64,000 nt of DNA, from positions 45,012,222 through 45,076,221 of the forward strand of contig CM019823.1 in the NCBI GenBank assembly GCA_009763385.1. The letters run 5' to 3'. This document shows, in pieces, positions 39,601 through 49,071 of this stretch. This stretch comes from Coix lacryma-jobi var. lacryma-jobi. Lineage: Eukaryota > Streptophyta > Magnoliopsida > Poales > Poaceae. The notes under the pieces were generated by a model, which had not been told where the DNA came from, made no database searches, and worked only from the letters and a program-made list of their open reading frames with translations. Every line of letters starts with the position of its first letter. The stretch's first letter is position 1. The position numbers and the translations under genes are program-made.

Positions 39601-41901
39601 CTATTTGGGGTCGAGATCGACCCCAATGCGTGCAGTTTTGCTTGTATCTCCTTCGATCAGCTCCACCTCCTTGAAATCCTTGCTTCTGGTTGCCGCGCGC
39701 TTAGCTTCCTTGACTGGGATAGACTGGTCCTCTGGAGCCACTTTCACCGTGTCTACGCGTGTTTCCTCCATGCGGATTAAGAGGTCATGAGCTTGAGCAG
39801 TAGCAAAACTTTCCTTCTCACATTCATAAGCCGTGGAGATGCCTCCTCTTATGCTTAAAACGCCGTTCTCAGATGGCATTTTCAGCAGTAAGTAGGTGTA
39901 GTGCGGAACCGCCATGAACTTTGTCAGGGTCGGTCGGCCTAACAATGCATGATAAGACCCTTCAAAGTCTGCTACGATAAAATTAATGTAGCAGATGCGG
40001 TGGCGTTCCTTCGTGCCAAACTGGACTGGTAGATTGATTTGACCCAAAGGCTGGGAAGCTTGGGACGGTAGGATCCCCCAAAAAGGAGCGTCATAAGGTT
40101 CCAGGTCACTTATCTTCATGCCGAGCTCTGGTAGCGCGTGCTTGAATAATATGTCGAGGGCGCTGCCACCATCGACCAACACTCTCTTGAATCGTACCCC
40201 GTCAATAGTCGGGTCAACAACAAGCGGGAAACGACCAGGTTCAGGAACCCGGGCCCACTGATCAGCTCTGCTGAACGAAATTTCTTGGTGTGACCAGGCC
40301 AGGTAGTTGGGGTCTGATATCCTCTCGTCAACTCGGTCGACGGAGTAGACTGCACGCTCAATTAGCTTGCGGACTCTTTTATCGGCTAGGATTGCCTTCC
40401 CGCCGAATATGGTTCGCACAAACTTTTCGGCTTCTCTGAAGCCTCCGTGCTTTGGGTTTCTTCTTGGGTCCTGGTCGTCTTCATCATCTTCTTGAGGACC
40501 TTTTCCCTCGCGTCGCTTCGGAGGGTCATCTTCAGTGTTGGGGTGTTGTTTCTTCGAGCCATTGCGGAATATGGCTTTAAACCCCCTACATTCCTCCATC
40601 GTGTGTCCTACACCAGGGTGTGCTGGGCAATCTTGCTTCAGGATCTTGGAGTAAGCTGAATCATAGTTGCGCTTGCCTCCAGCCTTGGTGTTATTAACCT
40701 CATTACCCGGTGCTCGACCAGGGTTTGGCTGTCTTCTTCTTTCATCTCGGCTGTCGAACCTTCGGTTAGGGCGGCGATTATCCCTGAACCTTTCGCGATG
40801 ATCGTCGTGGGCTTCGTCGCGCCGGTCGCCACGATAATCGTTTCGTTGGCGGTCATCGTGTCGAGGCCTCTGGTCTCGGCGATCGTCCGCAAGCTGTGTG
40901 TTATATTCTTCCGCCCGAGCCCAGCTCTGGGCTATATTAAGTAGTTCTTCGATTGTTCTTGGTTCCTTGCGCAACAGCTTATTCCTAAGCTCTTCATGAT
41001 GATGTAATCCTCTAATGAAAGCTGAGATAGATTTGTCATCAGTAATGTTGGCTACCCAGATTTGAGCATTAGAGAAACGATAGATGTATTCTTGTAACAG
41101 CTCGCCAGGGCGGTCTTTGACGCGCTCTAGATCATATTTGCTGGCAGGTTGTTGACAAGTAGCTTTGAAGTTAGATATGAATGCCTTTTTCAGGTCGGAC
41201 CAACTGTCAATGGAGTTGGAAGGGAGGCTCAGGAGCCACTGGCTTGCAGCTTGATTAAGGACAACGGGCAAATAGTTGGCCATGACATCTCCTCCTCCGC
41301 CGGCTGCCCGTACTGCCGTTTCGTATAGCATGATCGATTGACGAGGATCTGCCTTTCCATCGTACGACCTCAGGTCATGGATCTTGAAACCTCTTGGCCA
41401 AATGACAGACCAGAGCCTTTTCGTAAATTGTCTTGGACCAGTGAGGGTTTGATCTAGGAGGCCGTGCTCACGATCCCATTTGTTACGTCTTTCCATCTCT
41501 TGATGGAGCCTTGTGTCCTTAGAACCCTCAATGTAATTGCGTAGATCGGACCTTTCGGTGATGTGGTCGCGCAGGTCTCGGGGCCCAGCACTTGGATTAT
41601 TCCTGGGACGCTGGTCGGCTCCGTCGTCTTGGCTGCCTCTACGATTATTGCGATTGTTGCGATGATCCTGATTACTGCTAGACTCTAGGCGAGGGTCCGG
41701 ATCCCTGCGACTTCTTCTAGATCCGGTGGGAGCGGCGTGAGATGGTCCTACCGCCTGGTCTTGGACTTGTACCAGAGAAGCCTTCAAATACGCTCTGAGC
41801 TGCTCGAGCTGAGGTGTCACCGGGAGATTCTCGACCAGGTCGTTCATCGCCATGGCAAGATTAGCTTGGGGGGTTCTATGGAATTGATGGTTATCACACA
41901 T
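39601..41901 (-). CDS. gag: Gypsy E gag-protease
   Basis: 766 codons. Residues 1-140 are hydrophilic, with many RR and DHR runs. Residues 165-330 are the Ty3-gypsy gag domain (WPRGFKIHDLRSYDGKADPRQSIMLYETAVRAAGG, WLLSLPSNSIDSWSDLKKAFISNF, LLQEYIYRFSNAQIWV). A zinc-knuckle-like CPAHPGVGHTMEECRGF is near 425. The aspartic protease (FKRVLVDGGSALDILFKHAL, residues 590-610; HALLGRPTLTKF near 685) follows. The frame ends LDPK and TAG where family members continue into RT with a Gln codon, so pol is cut off by a nonsense change, consistent with C-to-T decay. The N-terminal part of gag is in the two short ORFs to the right. Confidence 0.88.
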   Translation of the reverse strand: MCDNHQFHRTPQANLAMAMNDLVENLPVTPQLEQLRAYLKASLVQVQDQAVGPSHAAPTGSRRSRRDPDPRLESSSNQDHRNNRNNRRGSQDDGADQRPRNNPSAGPRDLRDHITERSDLRNYIEGSKDTRLHQEMERRNKWDREHGLLDQTLTGPRQFTKRLWSVIWPRGFKIHDLRSYDGKADPRQSIMLYETAVRAAGGGGDVMANYLPVVLNQAASQWLLSLPSNSIDSWSDLKKAFISNFKATCQQPASKYDLERVKDRPGELLQEYIYRFSNAQIWVANITDDKSISAFIRGLHHHEELRNKLLRKEPRTIEELLNIAQSWARAEEYNTQLADDRRDQRPRHDDRQRNDYRGDRRDEAHDDHRERFRDNRRPNRRFDSRDERRRQPNPGRAPGNEVNNTKAGGKRNYDSAYSKILKQDCPAHPGVGHTMEECRGFKAIFRNGSKKQHPNTEDDPPKRREGKGPQEDDEDDQDPRRNPKHGGFREAEKFVRTIFGGKAILADKRVRKLIERAVYSVDRVDERISDPNYLAWSHQEISFSRADQWARVPEPGRFPLVVDPTIDGVRFKRVLVDGGSALDILFKHALPELGMKISDLEPYDAPFWGILPSQASQPLGQINLPVQFGTKERHRICYINFIVADFEGSYHALLGRPTLTKFMAVPHYTYLLLKMPSENGVLSIRGGISTAYECEKESFATAQAHDLLIRMEETRVDTVKVAPEDQSIPVKEAKRAATRSKDFKEVELIEGDTSKTARIGVDLDPK

Positions 41902-41925
41902 GTTGAATGCATCGTATAGGTTTCG

Positions 41926-42366
41926 CTATAAGCGCTGTCCACCATTAGCTTCAGCTGCTCTCCGAGTAGCTCTGTCAATGTTTCTGGCTAAACGCTGGGC
42001 TTTGGCCTCATCTGTTTCCTTATCCACGGCCGGCTCATCATGGCTTATACCGAATACTGAACCCCCATAACGCGGGAGGGGCCCAAAACCCAGGGGATAA
42101 TCCGGCGACCGATCTGGTGAGTTGGATCTGGTCGATCCGGCGCTTGATGCAGAAGCGGAGGTTAAAACTGCCATGCAAACATTGGCGCCAGATTGCTTGA
42201 GATTGGACGACTGCTTATCCGGAGTACGCCGGTTCTTGGTACGACTCTGGAAGAGTCCCATGACTTGTTCCTCATATGTCGAGGCCGAGTTTGTCAATCC
42301 ATGAGGAAAGACAGGAGCGAAAAAGCTATGCTTCGTCCTGCTCGGTTTAGGCTTCTGGGAGGGCAA
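41926..42366 (-). CDS. Gypsy E gag leader ORF 2
   Basis: 146 codons (MPSQKPKPSRTKHSFF to AEANGGQRL). The C-terminal Arg/Ala-rich helix (AQRLARNIDRATRRAAEA) resembles the segment that precedes the gag core in Tat elements. It is separated from ORF 1 and from gag-protease by stops, so it is likely part of one original long gag. Confidence 0.5.
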   Translation of the reverse strand: MPSQKPKPSRTKHSFFAPVFPHGLTNSASTYEEQVMGLFQSRTKNRRTPDKQSSNLKQSGANVCMAVLTSASASSAGSTRSNSPDRSPDYPLGFGPLPRYGGSVFGISHDEPAVDKETDEAKAQRLARNIDRATRRAAEANGGQRL

Positions 42367-42419
42367 AATAGGGCGGAGCGACCCGCAGGGGTGGAAGTGA
42401 TGACCAGACCGGTTTGAAG

Positions 42420-42795
42420 TTATGCATGTCTCCTAGCACGAGCCGGTCGTCGAGGTTGTTGCCACTCTCCTTCGTCATACTCGTGTTGAGGCGAACGATC
42501 TCCGATCGAGTCTGCCAAAGCGAGAGTTTCGGCGATGCCCGCCGTGACCCAATCGATGGATTCGATCAGGTCGGAGTTGTCGATGCGCCGCCCTTGGTAG
42601 TGGGGAAGCGCCGTTTTGCTCGGGGGCTCTAATCTCGACGTCGGTGCTCCCAGTAGCTGAGATGCTTGGGGCGTCTCCATGCTTCCAACGACTAGGTCAC
42701 CTCCGGTGACCCACGAAAAAGACCCGACGGTGAACGTCAAGCCCGCCGGAAGATCCATGGAAACTGGGAAAGAAACCATCCGAGTCGTCATGACG
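42420..42795 (-). CDS. Gypsy E gag leader ORF 1
   Basis: Starts at MTTRMVSFPVSMDL (ATG near 42795) shortly after the primer binding site and runs to RARRHA. The SFPVSMDLPAGLTFTVGSF and DSIGDRSPQHEYDEGEW segments look like the conserved N-terminus of Tat-type polyproteins, but I know no function for them. Open frame upstream of this ATG extends into the primer site and LTR and is probably not translated. Confidence 0.5.
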
Positions 42796-42810
42796 TTCGC
42801 ACGCACACTC

Positions 42811-42828
42811 CCCACGGTGGGCGCTAGC
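42811..42828 (-). other. Primer binding site region of Gypsy E
   Basis: Directly next to the LTR end the minus strand reads GCTAGCGCCCACCGTGGG, the CGCCCACCGTGGGG-type sequence found at this place in Tat-group elements. The cognate tRNA was not determined. Confidence 0.6.
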
Positions 42829-43105
42829 TGTCGACGAAATATGGTCGATAGCCCACCTAGGGTTATGCCCAAGGTGGTAGATTAGCAGGGAAGGCGCGTG
42901 GAACGACGATCCGGACGTGACACAGGAACGAAACTAGATGAACACCAGGGTTTATCCAGGTTCGGGCCGCCGAGTTTAGCGTAATACCCTACGTCCTGCG
43001 TTGAGTTATCTATTCTGTATATTGATGAATGTGTTTTTTTAGAGGGGGTCCCTGCTCGCCTTATATAGCCACGGGGAGCAGGGTACCTGGGTTTATATCC
43101 CCACA
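42829..43105 (-). repeat. Gypsy E 5' LTR with a 238-bp internal deletion
   Basis: 277 bp against 515 bp for the partner. The partner has GCAGGGTTAGAAG...GTGAGGGTACC, while this copy jumps from GCAGGG to TACC. The missing part is bounded by GGGT direct repeats. Terminal bases and the AGAGA duplication are kept, so the deletion came after insertion. Confidence 0.92.
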
Positions 43106-43110
43106 AGAGA

Positions 43111-43443
43111 GGATAAAGCAAAGCTTCAATATAACAACCAAGCATGGCATGCTCAAGAGTATCATGGACATTATTGAGAAGCGATGGGTGAACCAAATGG
43201 AGCATCCATTGTATGGGGCTGCACTCTATTTGAACCCAGGAAATTTTTTTCCTCTTGTATAAGCTAATGATGATACGACTGTTGTGCAGCTAAGGGGTTG
43301 TTTTATTGAAGTGCTTGGAAGAATGATACCGGATGTGGAAACACAAATAAAAATCAATAGGTAGGCCATTGAGTATGAAGAGCAACGTGGAGATGCCTTC
43401 TCAAACAAAATGGCGAAGGAAAGCTATGACAAAATGAGTCCTC
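43111..43443 (+). pseudogene. hAT1 transposase, middle exon after Gypsy E
   Basis: It continues the hAT1 frame directly after the AGAGA duplication: SIMDIIEKRWVNQMEHPLYGAALYLNPG is the conserved hAT segment before the dimerisation region. An in-frame TAA near 43260 and a TAG near 43362 break it. A GTAAGT donor follows at 43444. Confidence 0.85.
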
Positions 43444-43526
43444 GTAAGTGTTGTTAATCTCAGCTTGTAAATTTCAGCAACTTAATTGCACTCCAAACTC
43501 CTAATATGTGCTCACATTTCATCCAG

Positions 43527-43645
43527 TTGATTGGTGGCGTTCTTATGGTGGCCGAGCCATTGAACTACAAAGACTTGCCAAGCATATAGTTAGTTTATGT
43601 GCTTCATCTTCAGGCTGTGAGAGATGCTGGAGTACATTCAGTCAT
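43527..43645 (+). pseudogene. hAT1 transposase, hAT dimerisation exon
   Basis: The exon between an AG acceptor (43525-43526) and a GTCAGT donor (43646) encodes DWWRSYGGRAIELQRLAKHI and SGCERCWSTFSH. The CERCWSTF motif is the hAT C-terminal dimerisation signature. Confidence 0.85.
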
Positions 43646-43731
43646 GTCAGTATCCTTGTGCTAAAAACTCCTATTTAGATGCATACAAACTGATCTTGTG
43701 TTTTTCTTCCCATCTCATTTTTCAACTGTAG

Positions 43732-44208
43732 ATGCATACAAAGAAAAGGAATAGGCTGCTGCACAAGAGATTGAATGATATTGTCTTTGTTTCATACAAT
43801 CGGAAGATGAAGACACGGTTTCAGCTTATGCATGAGAAGGCAGGGAAGAGATATGATCCTTTGGTCTTAGAGGAGTTTGATTGGGACAATGAATGGGATG
43901 ATTCATTGCACGTGCCTCTTCCGGGTGCACGAGGGTCTGATGCTGTCGATGAGCTCACATGGCAGCATGTTGATGAAGCCATCGGTGCTTCATAGGTGTT
44001 GCAGGGTCGTAATCTTACTAGAAGAGCTGTTGTTGCTCAATATTCTCGACGCTCTAGAAATGTTCGTGCTGCTGGTACTGAAGATGGTGGAGAGGAAGAT
44101 GAAGCTGAAGAAGATGTGGAAGTGAGCGAGAGTGAAGAAGATGGTAATGTTGCCCCTACTGAAGAAGAGAAGGCTATTGATCCTGATGAGTTTGTTGACG
44201 GATTTTGA
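43732..44208 (+). pseudogene. hAT1 transposase, last exon
   Basis: After a TAG acceptor: MHTKKRNRLLHKRLNDIVFV completes the dimerisation domain, then FDWDNEWDDSLHVPLPG, typical of plant DUF659-type hAT proteins. A TAG at 43993 interrupts the frame, which then continues with an Arg-rich and a Glu/Asp-rich tail (EDGGEEDEAEEDVEV) to TGA at 44206-44208. Confidence 0.8.
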
Positions 44209-44786
44209 GTGTTGAAAGAGATTTGCACTCAACCCTTTTGTGTCCTCACCCTTGTTCTACAGTCATGTTGTATGGCTTTGGTGTAGTTGATGTCAATTTA
44301 GAGTCCAGTACTTTAGAGTCCAATACTTCTCAGACTTCTAGTCTCCAAGTTCGTGGACTATTAAAGACAAAACTATGATGTCAATTTGGCATGCTCATGC
44401 ATGCACTAAGCAACTAAGCAACTAATGCTTGCTGTTTGTATATGGCCTCTTGTGTATTTGTATTGTTTCCTATTTAATTCTTAGCTGATGACATATCTAT
44501 TTTCTTTTTTTCTTATCACAGATTGATGAATTTTGGATTTTTGATGTAGTTTCCTTCAAGGGGAGTGGGAGCTACATGGGAGAAGAGCTCTTGGAAAGGG
44601 AAGAAAGGAACCTGGGCTTAAGAATTGGGAACAAACCAGGTATGTTGTGCTGCACTACTATATAAAAATCTAGCTTACAACGCCTTACACAACGTGTATG
44701 ATGTCGCCTAGGCGTTCGCCATAAACGCCTAGGCGTTGTGAAGGGGGTCTGGCACCGCGCCTCGCCGCAGCGCCTCAAAAACATTG
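44209..44786 (+). other. hAT1 3' untranslated and terminal region
   Basis: AT-rich, no gene. From 44674 on it has subterminal repeats of CGCCTAGGCG and related GCGCCT words. The likely terminus is CCTCAAAAACATTG (ends 44786), whose complement CAATGTTTTTGAGG looks like a plant hAT terminal inverted repeat. The other terminus is not in the window. Confidence 0.6.
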
Positions 44787-45605
44787 ATAAAAAATATTCA
44801 TGACATCTATATCACGTGAAATATTTTAAAACTTTAATCTATTAACATACAAGTCATCTGCATATATTATTATTTCATCACATGTTCTTCTATAAAGTAA
44901 TCAAATATTTTTATTGTTTTTTCTTCGACTAGCTTTGCGATTTTTTACTAGATCTGATACAATAGGTAACATACAAGTCAAATTTCATATATATATATAT
45001 ATATACATACAGTATACAAAATATCATATAACAATATTATATAAGTTACATATTTTTTTAAAAAAATCTCGTGGCAACGTGTGGGGTATACTTCTCGTTG
45101 ATGTAATTCTCGAATCCATTGTCTCAGCAACATGTTTAAATTGGTTGCAACGACGGAGCTACCCTAGGGGCGGGATGGGGCGGCCGCCCCAGCTACTGAT
45201 GGCGTAGCCACGGACCCCCGGACCCCTTGTTCTTTCTTGGCTCCGACGACCGAGTGTCTGACCTGCTGAGTAGAGGTCGGCGATGCCATGACGAGCAATC
45301 CGCGAGTAGGCAGCAGCGAAGAAGATGACCGAATGCTGTTGTGGGTCTATTTTTGTCAATTTAGTTTAGCTCAACAAGGGTTCAATTTGGTTGCTAAAAT
45401 TCCCAACGACATCCACTCAATTGCTTCTCCTTTTCGTCCATCATCCGCATCGACACATATATATGCGAGCCGGTAGCCACCGCCTGCTGCTAGGTACCAG
45501 TCATAGCCCGCCGCCACGGTGCCACCCCACTCATAAATTAATCACTAATTGATTTTATATATAATTTACGGGTTCACACATTCTATGTTTTTTTAGTTTG
45601 CAATG
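44787..45605. other. AT-rich spacer
   Basis: No gene recognised. It holds a (TA)n microsatellite at about 44985-45006. A short GC-rich patch near 45170-45240 (GGGGCGGCCGCCCC palindrome) may be the end of another degraded element. Confidence 0.5.
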
Positions 45606-45914
45606 TACTCCCTCTATACTCGAATTAGCTGATATCTAGATATGATTGTGGTAACCAAGGAGTCATTAATTACGAGGTGTTTTCTCCTATCTACCCTTAT
45701 TAAATACGACGTCGAGTGCAATACTTATGATAAATAAATACAGTTCAAATGCCCAGTGTGTGTGGAGGTTTGAGTGCTGAGACCCGGGTTCCATTCTTAG
45801 CAGCCGCAAACTTTTGCCAGTGGATTGAATTTTTGCATAGTGGTGGCACATGTTTGAAGACTGTTTTTTAATAATGCTAGGCCGGCGTGCGCGGGCCTCT
45901 GTTTCAGCTTGTGG

Positions 45915-46903
45915 TATACATGGCCATCGGGTCGGCCCGCGCCGGGCCGGGCCGACATGGCCCGTGGGCCTCCCGTGCCGTGCCTTAGCGGCCCACGGGC
46001 CTGGCCGCCGACCTAGGCACGGGACCACGTGCCTATTTTTGTGCCGGCCCCGCCCGCTAGGCACGTTCGTTTCTAGTGGGCCGTGCGGCCTGAGGCCCGC
46101 AAGAGAGGGAAGGGAAGCCGGGAAGGGTAGATGCAGGGCAGCCATGGTCGGCGGCAAGCCGGCAAGCGGAGCTTAGGGCGATGCTTGGAGAAGCGCTGGA
46201 TGAAGAAGAGGAGTCGTGGCCGCCCTCGAGCTCGATCCGGCCGAAGGGGGAATGGAGCAGGCCGTGGCGTCACAGACCGACGCCCTCTGCTGCACCTCCG
46301 CCCTCTGCACAACTCGAGGAAGGAGGCGCCGCCACCCTCTATTGCGCCTCCACGGTCGCGGACGTCGATGTAGGAGGGGCGGAGGAAGATGCCGCCGTCG
46401 CCACTTGTGCTACGTCGCTGGATCTAGGGAGGGGATGCGGATGCCGGCCGGCGTCCACGTGGGGATGGGGCAATGCCGCAGGGGCTGCCGGCCGCGGGAG
46501 GAAGGGGTGGCGCGCGGTGGCCTACTCTCTTCCCCCTTCGGCCGGATCGAGCGGGAGGTCACTGGAGGAGGGAGTTAGGATCTGGGGAGGGGACGAGGGG
46601 TGGGGAGCGGCCGAGCCGCCGAGCGGGCGAGTGGCTGCACGGATCTGGGGATTGGGGAGGGAGTTAGGGTTTGAGGAGGGGTGGGGTGAGGCTTAGCAGG
46701 CCGGGCTGCCACCGTGCCTCCTGTTCAAGTCGGGTCGTGCCCGTGCCAGCCCACGGGCCTGATGGGAGGCCCAGGCACGGCCTGTGTCACCGGGCCGGGC
46801 CAGCCCGGGCCCGAGGTCCTTCGGGCCGGGCCGTGCTCGTGCCGTGCTTTTTTCCCGTGCTTCGTGTCATGCCTTCGTGCCTCGGGCTGCATGAACATCT
46901 ATA
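45915..46903. mobile_element. Non-autonomous hAT-like element (989 bp), TSD GCTTGTGG
   Basis: The 8-bp duplication GCTTGTGG (45907-45914 and 46904-46911) is the hAT hallmark. The ends read TATACATGG and (complement) TATAGATG, an imperfect short inverted repeat. The interior is very GC-rich with many GGGCCGG/CCCGTGCC words near both ends. It shows several open frames without recognisable domains, which I do not count as genes. Confidence 0.78.
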
Positions 46904-46951
46904 GCTTGTGGCGCCCGAGAGGATCGAGGGCAGCGCATGCGCGTGATATAA

Positions 46952-47255
46952 GGGCCTGTTTGGTATATGAGTTTTTTTTTGTCAAACACCTTTTTCCAAA
47001 ATAGCTTCGCCCATGAAGTTGTTTTATTTCCCATTTCACAAAACCATAAGTTAAGATAAAGCTGAAAAATAGCTTTTCATAGCTTACACCTCTATTTCTC
47101 TCTACCAACCATCCATGAAGTTCTTGATGAAGCTGTTTTGCGAAATACTTTTTCCAAAACAGCTCAGTTTCACCTAGTAAGTTGCTCACGAAACTATTTT
47201 TATTTTGTAAAAAAAACAGCTTCACTAGTGAAGTTGAGTTGTACCAAACAGGGCC
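46952..47255. mobile_element. Tourist-like MITE (304 bp), TSD TAA
   Basis: The left end GGGCCTGTTTGGT and right end ACCAAACAGGGCC form the PIF/Harbinger-type inverted repeat common in grasses. It is flanked by TAA (46949-46951 and 47256-47258). Confidence 0.9.
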
Positions 47256-47455
47256 TAAATCAAGAGGCCGAGCAGAGCGACATGGGCCAAAACGTCAACT
47301 AATTCGAGGATGGAGGGAGTATGGATCAACCAATCAAATTATAGGAGTATTAATTATGCAACAAATTTAAGGTAGCATTTTGTGTTTTTCATCCATTTTT
47401 TTACCATAATAATTTATTTGATTTCTCTGTAATTTTTTGAATAGGAATTATTTTT

Positions 47456-47531
47456 TTGAATTTGTCTAATCTAAGAATTGCTAAATTTAAGGAATACTGT
47501 GAGGCAAGGGGTCTTAGGCATAGAAAGTTTG
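47456..47531 (+). pseudogene. hAT2 (Ac-like) transposase fragment, before Gypsy G
   Basis: A short open segment (FKEYCEARGLRHRKF) of the region that precedes the RWNSTY block in Ac-like hAT transposases. It is cut by Gypsy G, and the frame resumes at 61713. The upstream boundary is uncertain; the AT-rich sequence before it could be an intron. Confidence 0.5.
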
Positions 47532-48932
47532 TGTTGGCACCAAAAGTGACGCACTATGCCAATCACACAGCAAGCCGGAGAAGCTGGCTTCAAACGTGGC
47601 CCGGGTGCTCAGAAGTCCGGTGCGTGCCAGTTAGTTTGCCCTGTAACTAACAAGGGAAAGAAACTATTAAATTCAAAGCTGGAACGTGCCGGGTATGACC
47701 AGACAGTTCCAAAATATACGGCCCTGAAGCCACTTACAACGACATATAGCTATGAAAGCTATCTGCCAACAGGTTTAAAGATTATTCGGCAATATGAACA
47801 GAGTTACGTGAATAACAGGTTGCCGAACACGTTTGCATGAGAATCGTACTTGCATGACGTATTAAATATAAGTTAAAACTTAACCAATCTCGATTGTACA
47901 ACCGAGTTGGGGTCCATGGGGATTGAACATACAAACTAAGCATGACTAAACTAATCTAAAGCCTGCGCCTGCTGCACGACACCTGGCTCTATCATAGGTC
48001 AAGTGTACTCAACGTGCATGAACCCTCACCATGTGACAATCCAGATACGATCCGATCGGCTATTACGAACAATAGATCTACTGCATAAAAGACTTTTCAA
48101 TAATAAACGTGAAAGAACAGAGCAGATCTATAAAAGATAAAGCCGAACCGAACGGTATCTAGATTGGGCAAAAGTGTTATGATGAAATAAACATAACAAA
48201 ACATATAGCACAAGGTAACTTAATGAATCTATCAGATTTGCCAAATCTAACAGAGCCGATAACTATTTTTACTCATGACTCAATCCGCCGCACGATACAA
48301 GGCATAAGCAAAAACTTCCCGTCATAAGCTTGAATCCGCCGCACGATACTAAGCTTAACGTACGAGACTACTTGCACCATATCTAAATCCGCCGCACGAT
48401 ACTAGACATGATAACAAGGTTGCCGGAACTTATGGAGGTCGACGGATCGATGGCCCATCTCGAAGAACACGACGACACGACTTGGACTCGAAGACGGCAC
48501 GGGGCCGGGTTGGTTGTATTGATTGTGAACGTCTTTACAATAGTCTCAGGGTTTATATTTATACCCTGGTGTTCTACGAGTCCTAGGAGGACACGATTAC
48601 AACGACAAAACAGGAAACTTATCTAAAACACTGATGCCTTTTATTCTAAGCCTCCCTTAATAATCGGCACGTGCTAACAATGACGAGATCTTCTGTTGCC
48701 GAATCTTCTGATATGCCGTATTTGTCGCAAACCGACTTAGCCTGAGGTAGCCGACCGCAGCGCCATATTGCCGAATCCACCCCCCGTTTGACCAGTCGCC
48801 TCCACAGCCTTACCGAATCGATTGGATTAGCCGACCGTGCTTGCTATCTACCGAATCCCTCAGGTGGTGATTTCTCCCGAACCTGCGCCGTGCTGGCCCA
48901 CATTGTCATAGTGCGAAAATTCTGTGTTAACA
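47532..48932 (-). repeat. Gypsy G 3' LTR (1,401 bp)
   Basis: TGTTGGCACC...TGTGTTAACA on the plus strand. The sense-strand TATA box reads TATAAATATAAA (minus, 48552-48563), so U3 is about 370 bp and R/U5 about 1 kb. Three AATCCGCCGCACGATAC units (48282, 48333, 48386) lie in R/U5. The minus-strand polypurine tract TTGAGGGGGCATG abuts it at 48933-48945. Confidence 0.96.
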
Positions 48933-49071
48933 CATGCCCCCTCAATTTCTGCACAAAGGCATTTGTTCTGAAATTGACCACAAGTCCGCCGCGCATTCTA
49001 GGTCAGCACTGCTTCAAACTCTGCATCTTCTCCAAATCATCAACAGCTTCAAACTCCACCCGAGTTTCGCA

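Larger units (their letters stand above)
27978..43105 (-). mobile_element. Gypsy E: Tat-type Ty3-gypsy element with antisense gene, TSD AGAGA
   Basis: A full-length 15.1-kb element in hAT1, flanked by AGAGA (27973-27977 and 43106-43110). On the minus strand: 5' LTR 43105-42829, primer site, gag N-terminal ORFs, gag-protease, RT, RNase H, integrase, then on the opposite strand a spliced gene (31355-36191), tandem arrays and the 3' LTR (28492-27978). Order RT before integrase is Ty3-gypsy, and the antisense gene past integrase is typical of the Tat group. The aligned LTR parts differ at about 9 of 277 sites, so it is clearly older than Gypsy G. Many stops make it defective. Confidence 0.93.
45606..47321. 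mobile_element. Stowaway-like MITE carrying two nested MITEs
   Basis: The left end TACTCCCTCTATACTCG... and the complement of the right end TACTCCCTCCATCCTCG... agree at 21 of 23 positions (both followed by AATTAG), with TA at each edge as expected for Stowaway/Mariner. Removing the nested hAT-like (45915-46903) and Tourist (46952-47255) elements with their duplications leaves about 404 bp. Confidence 0.7.

Noticed and set aside
46181..46696. Plus-strand open frame of 171 codons in the hAT-like MITE
   Set aside because: GC-rich low-complexity sequence without domain; three frames are open at once.
48408..48626. 72-codon ORF, repeated at 61185-61403
   Set aside because: Lies inside both LTR copies of Gypsy G on the antisense strand; no domain.
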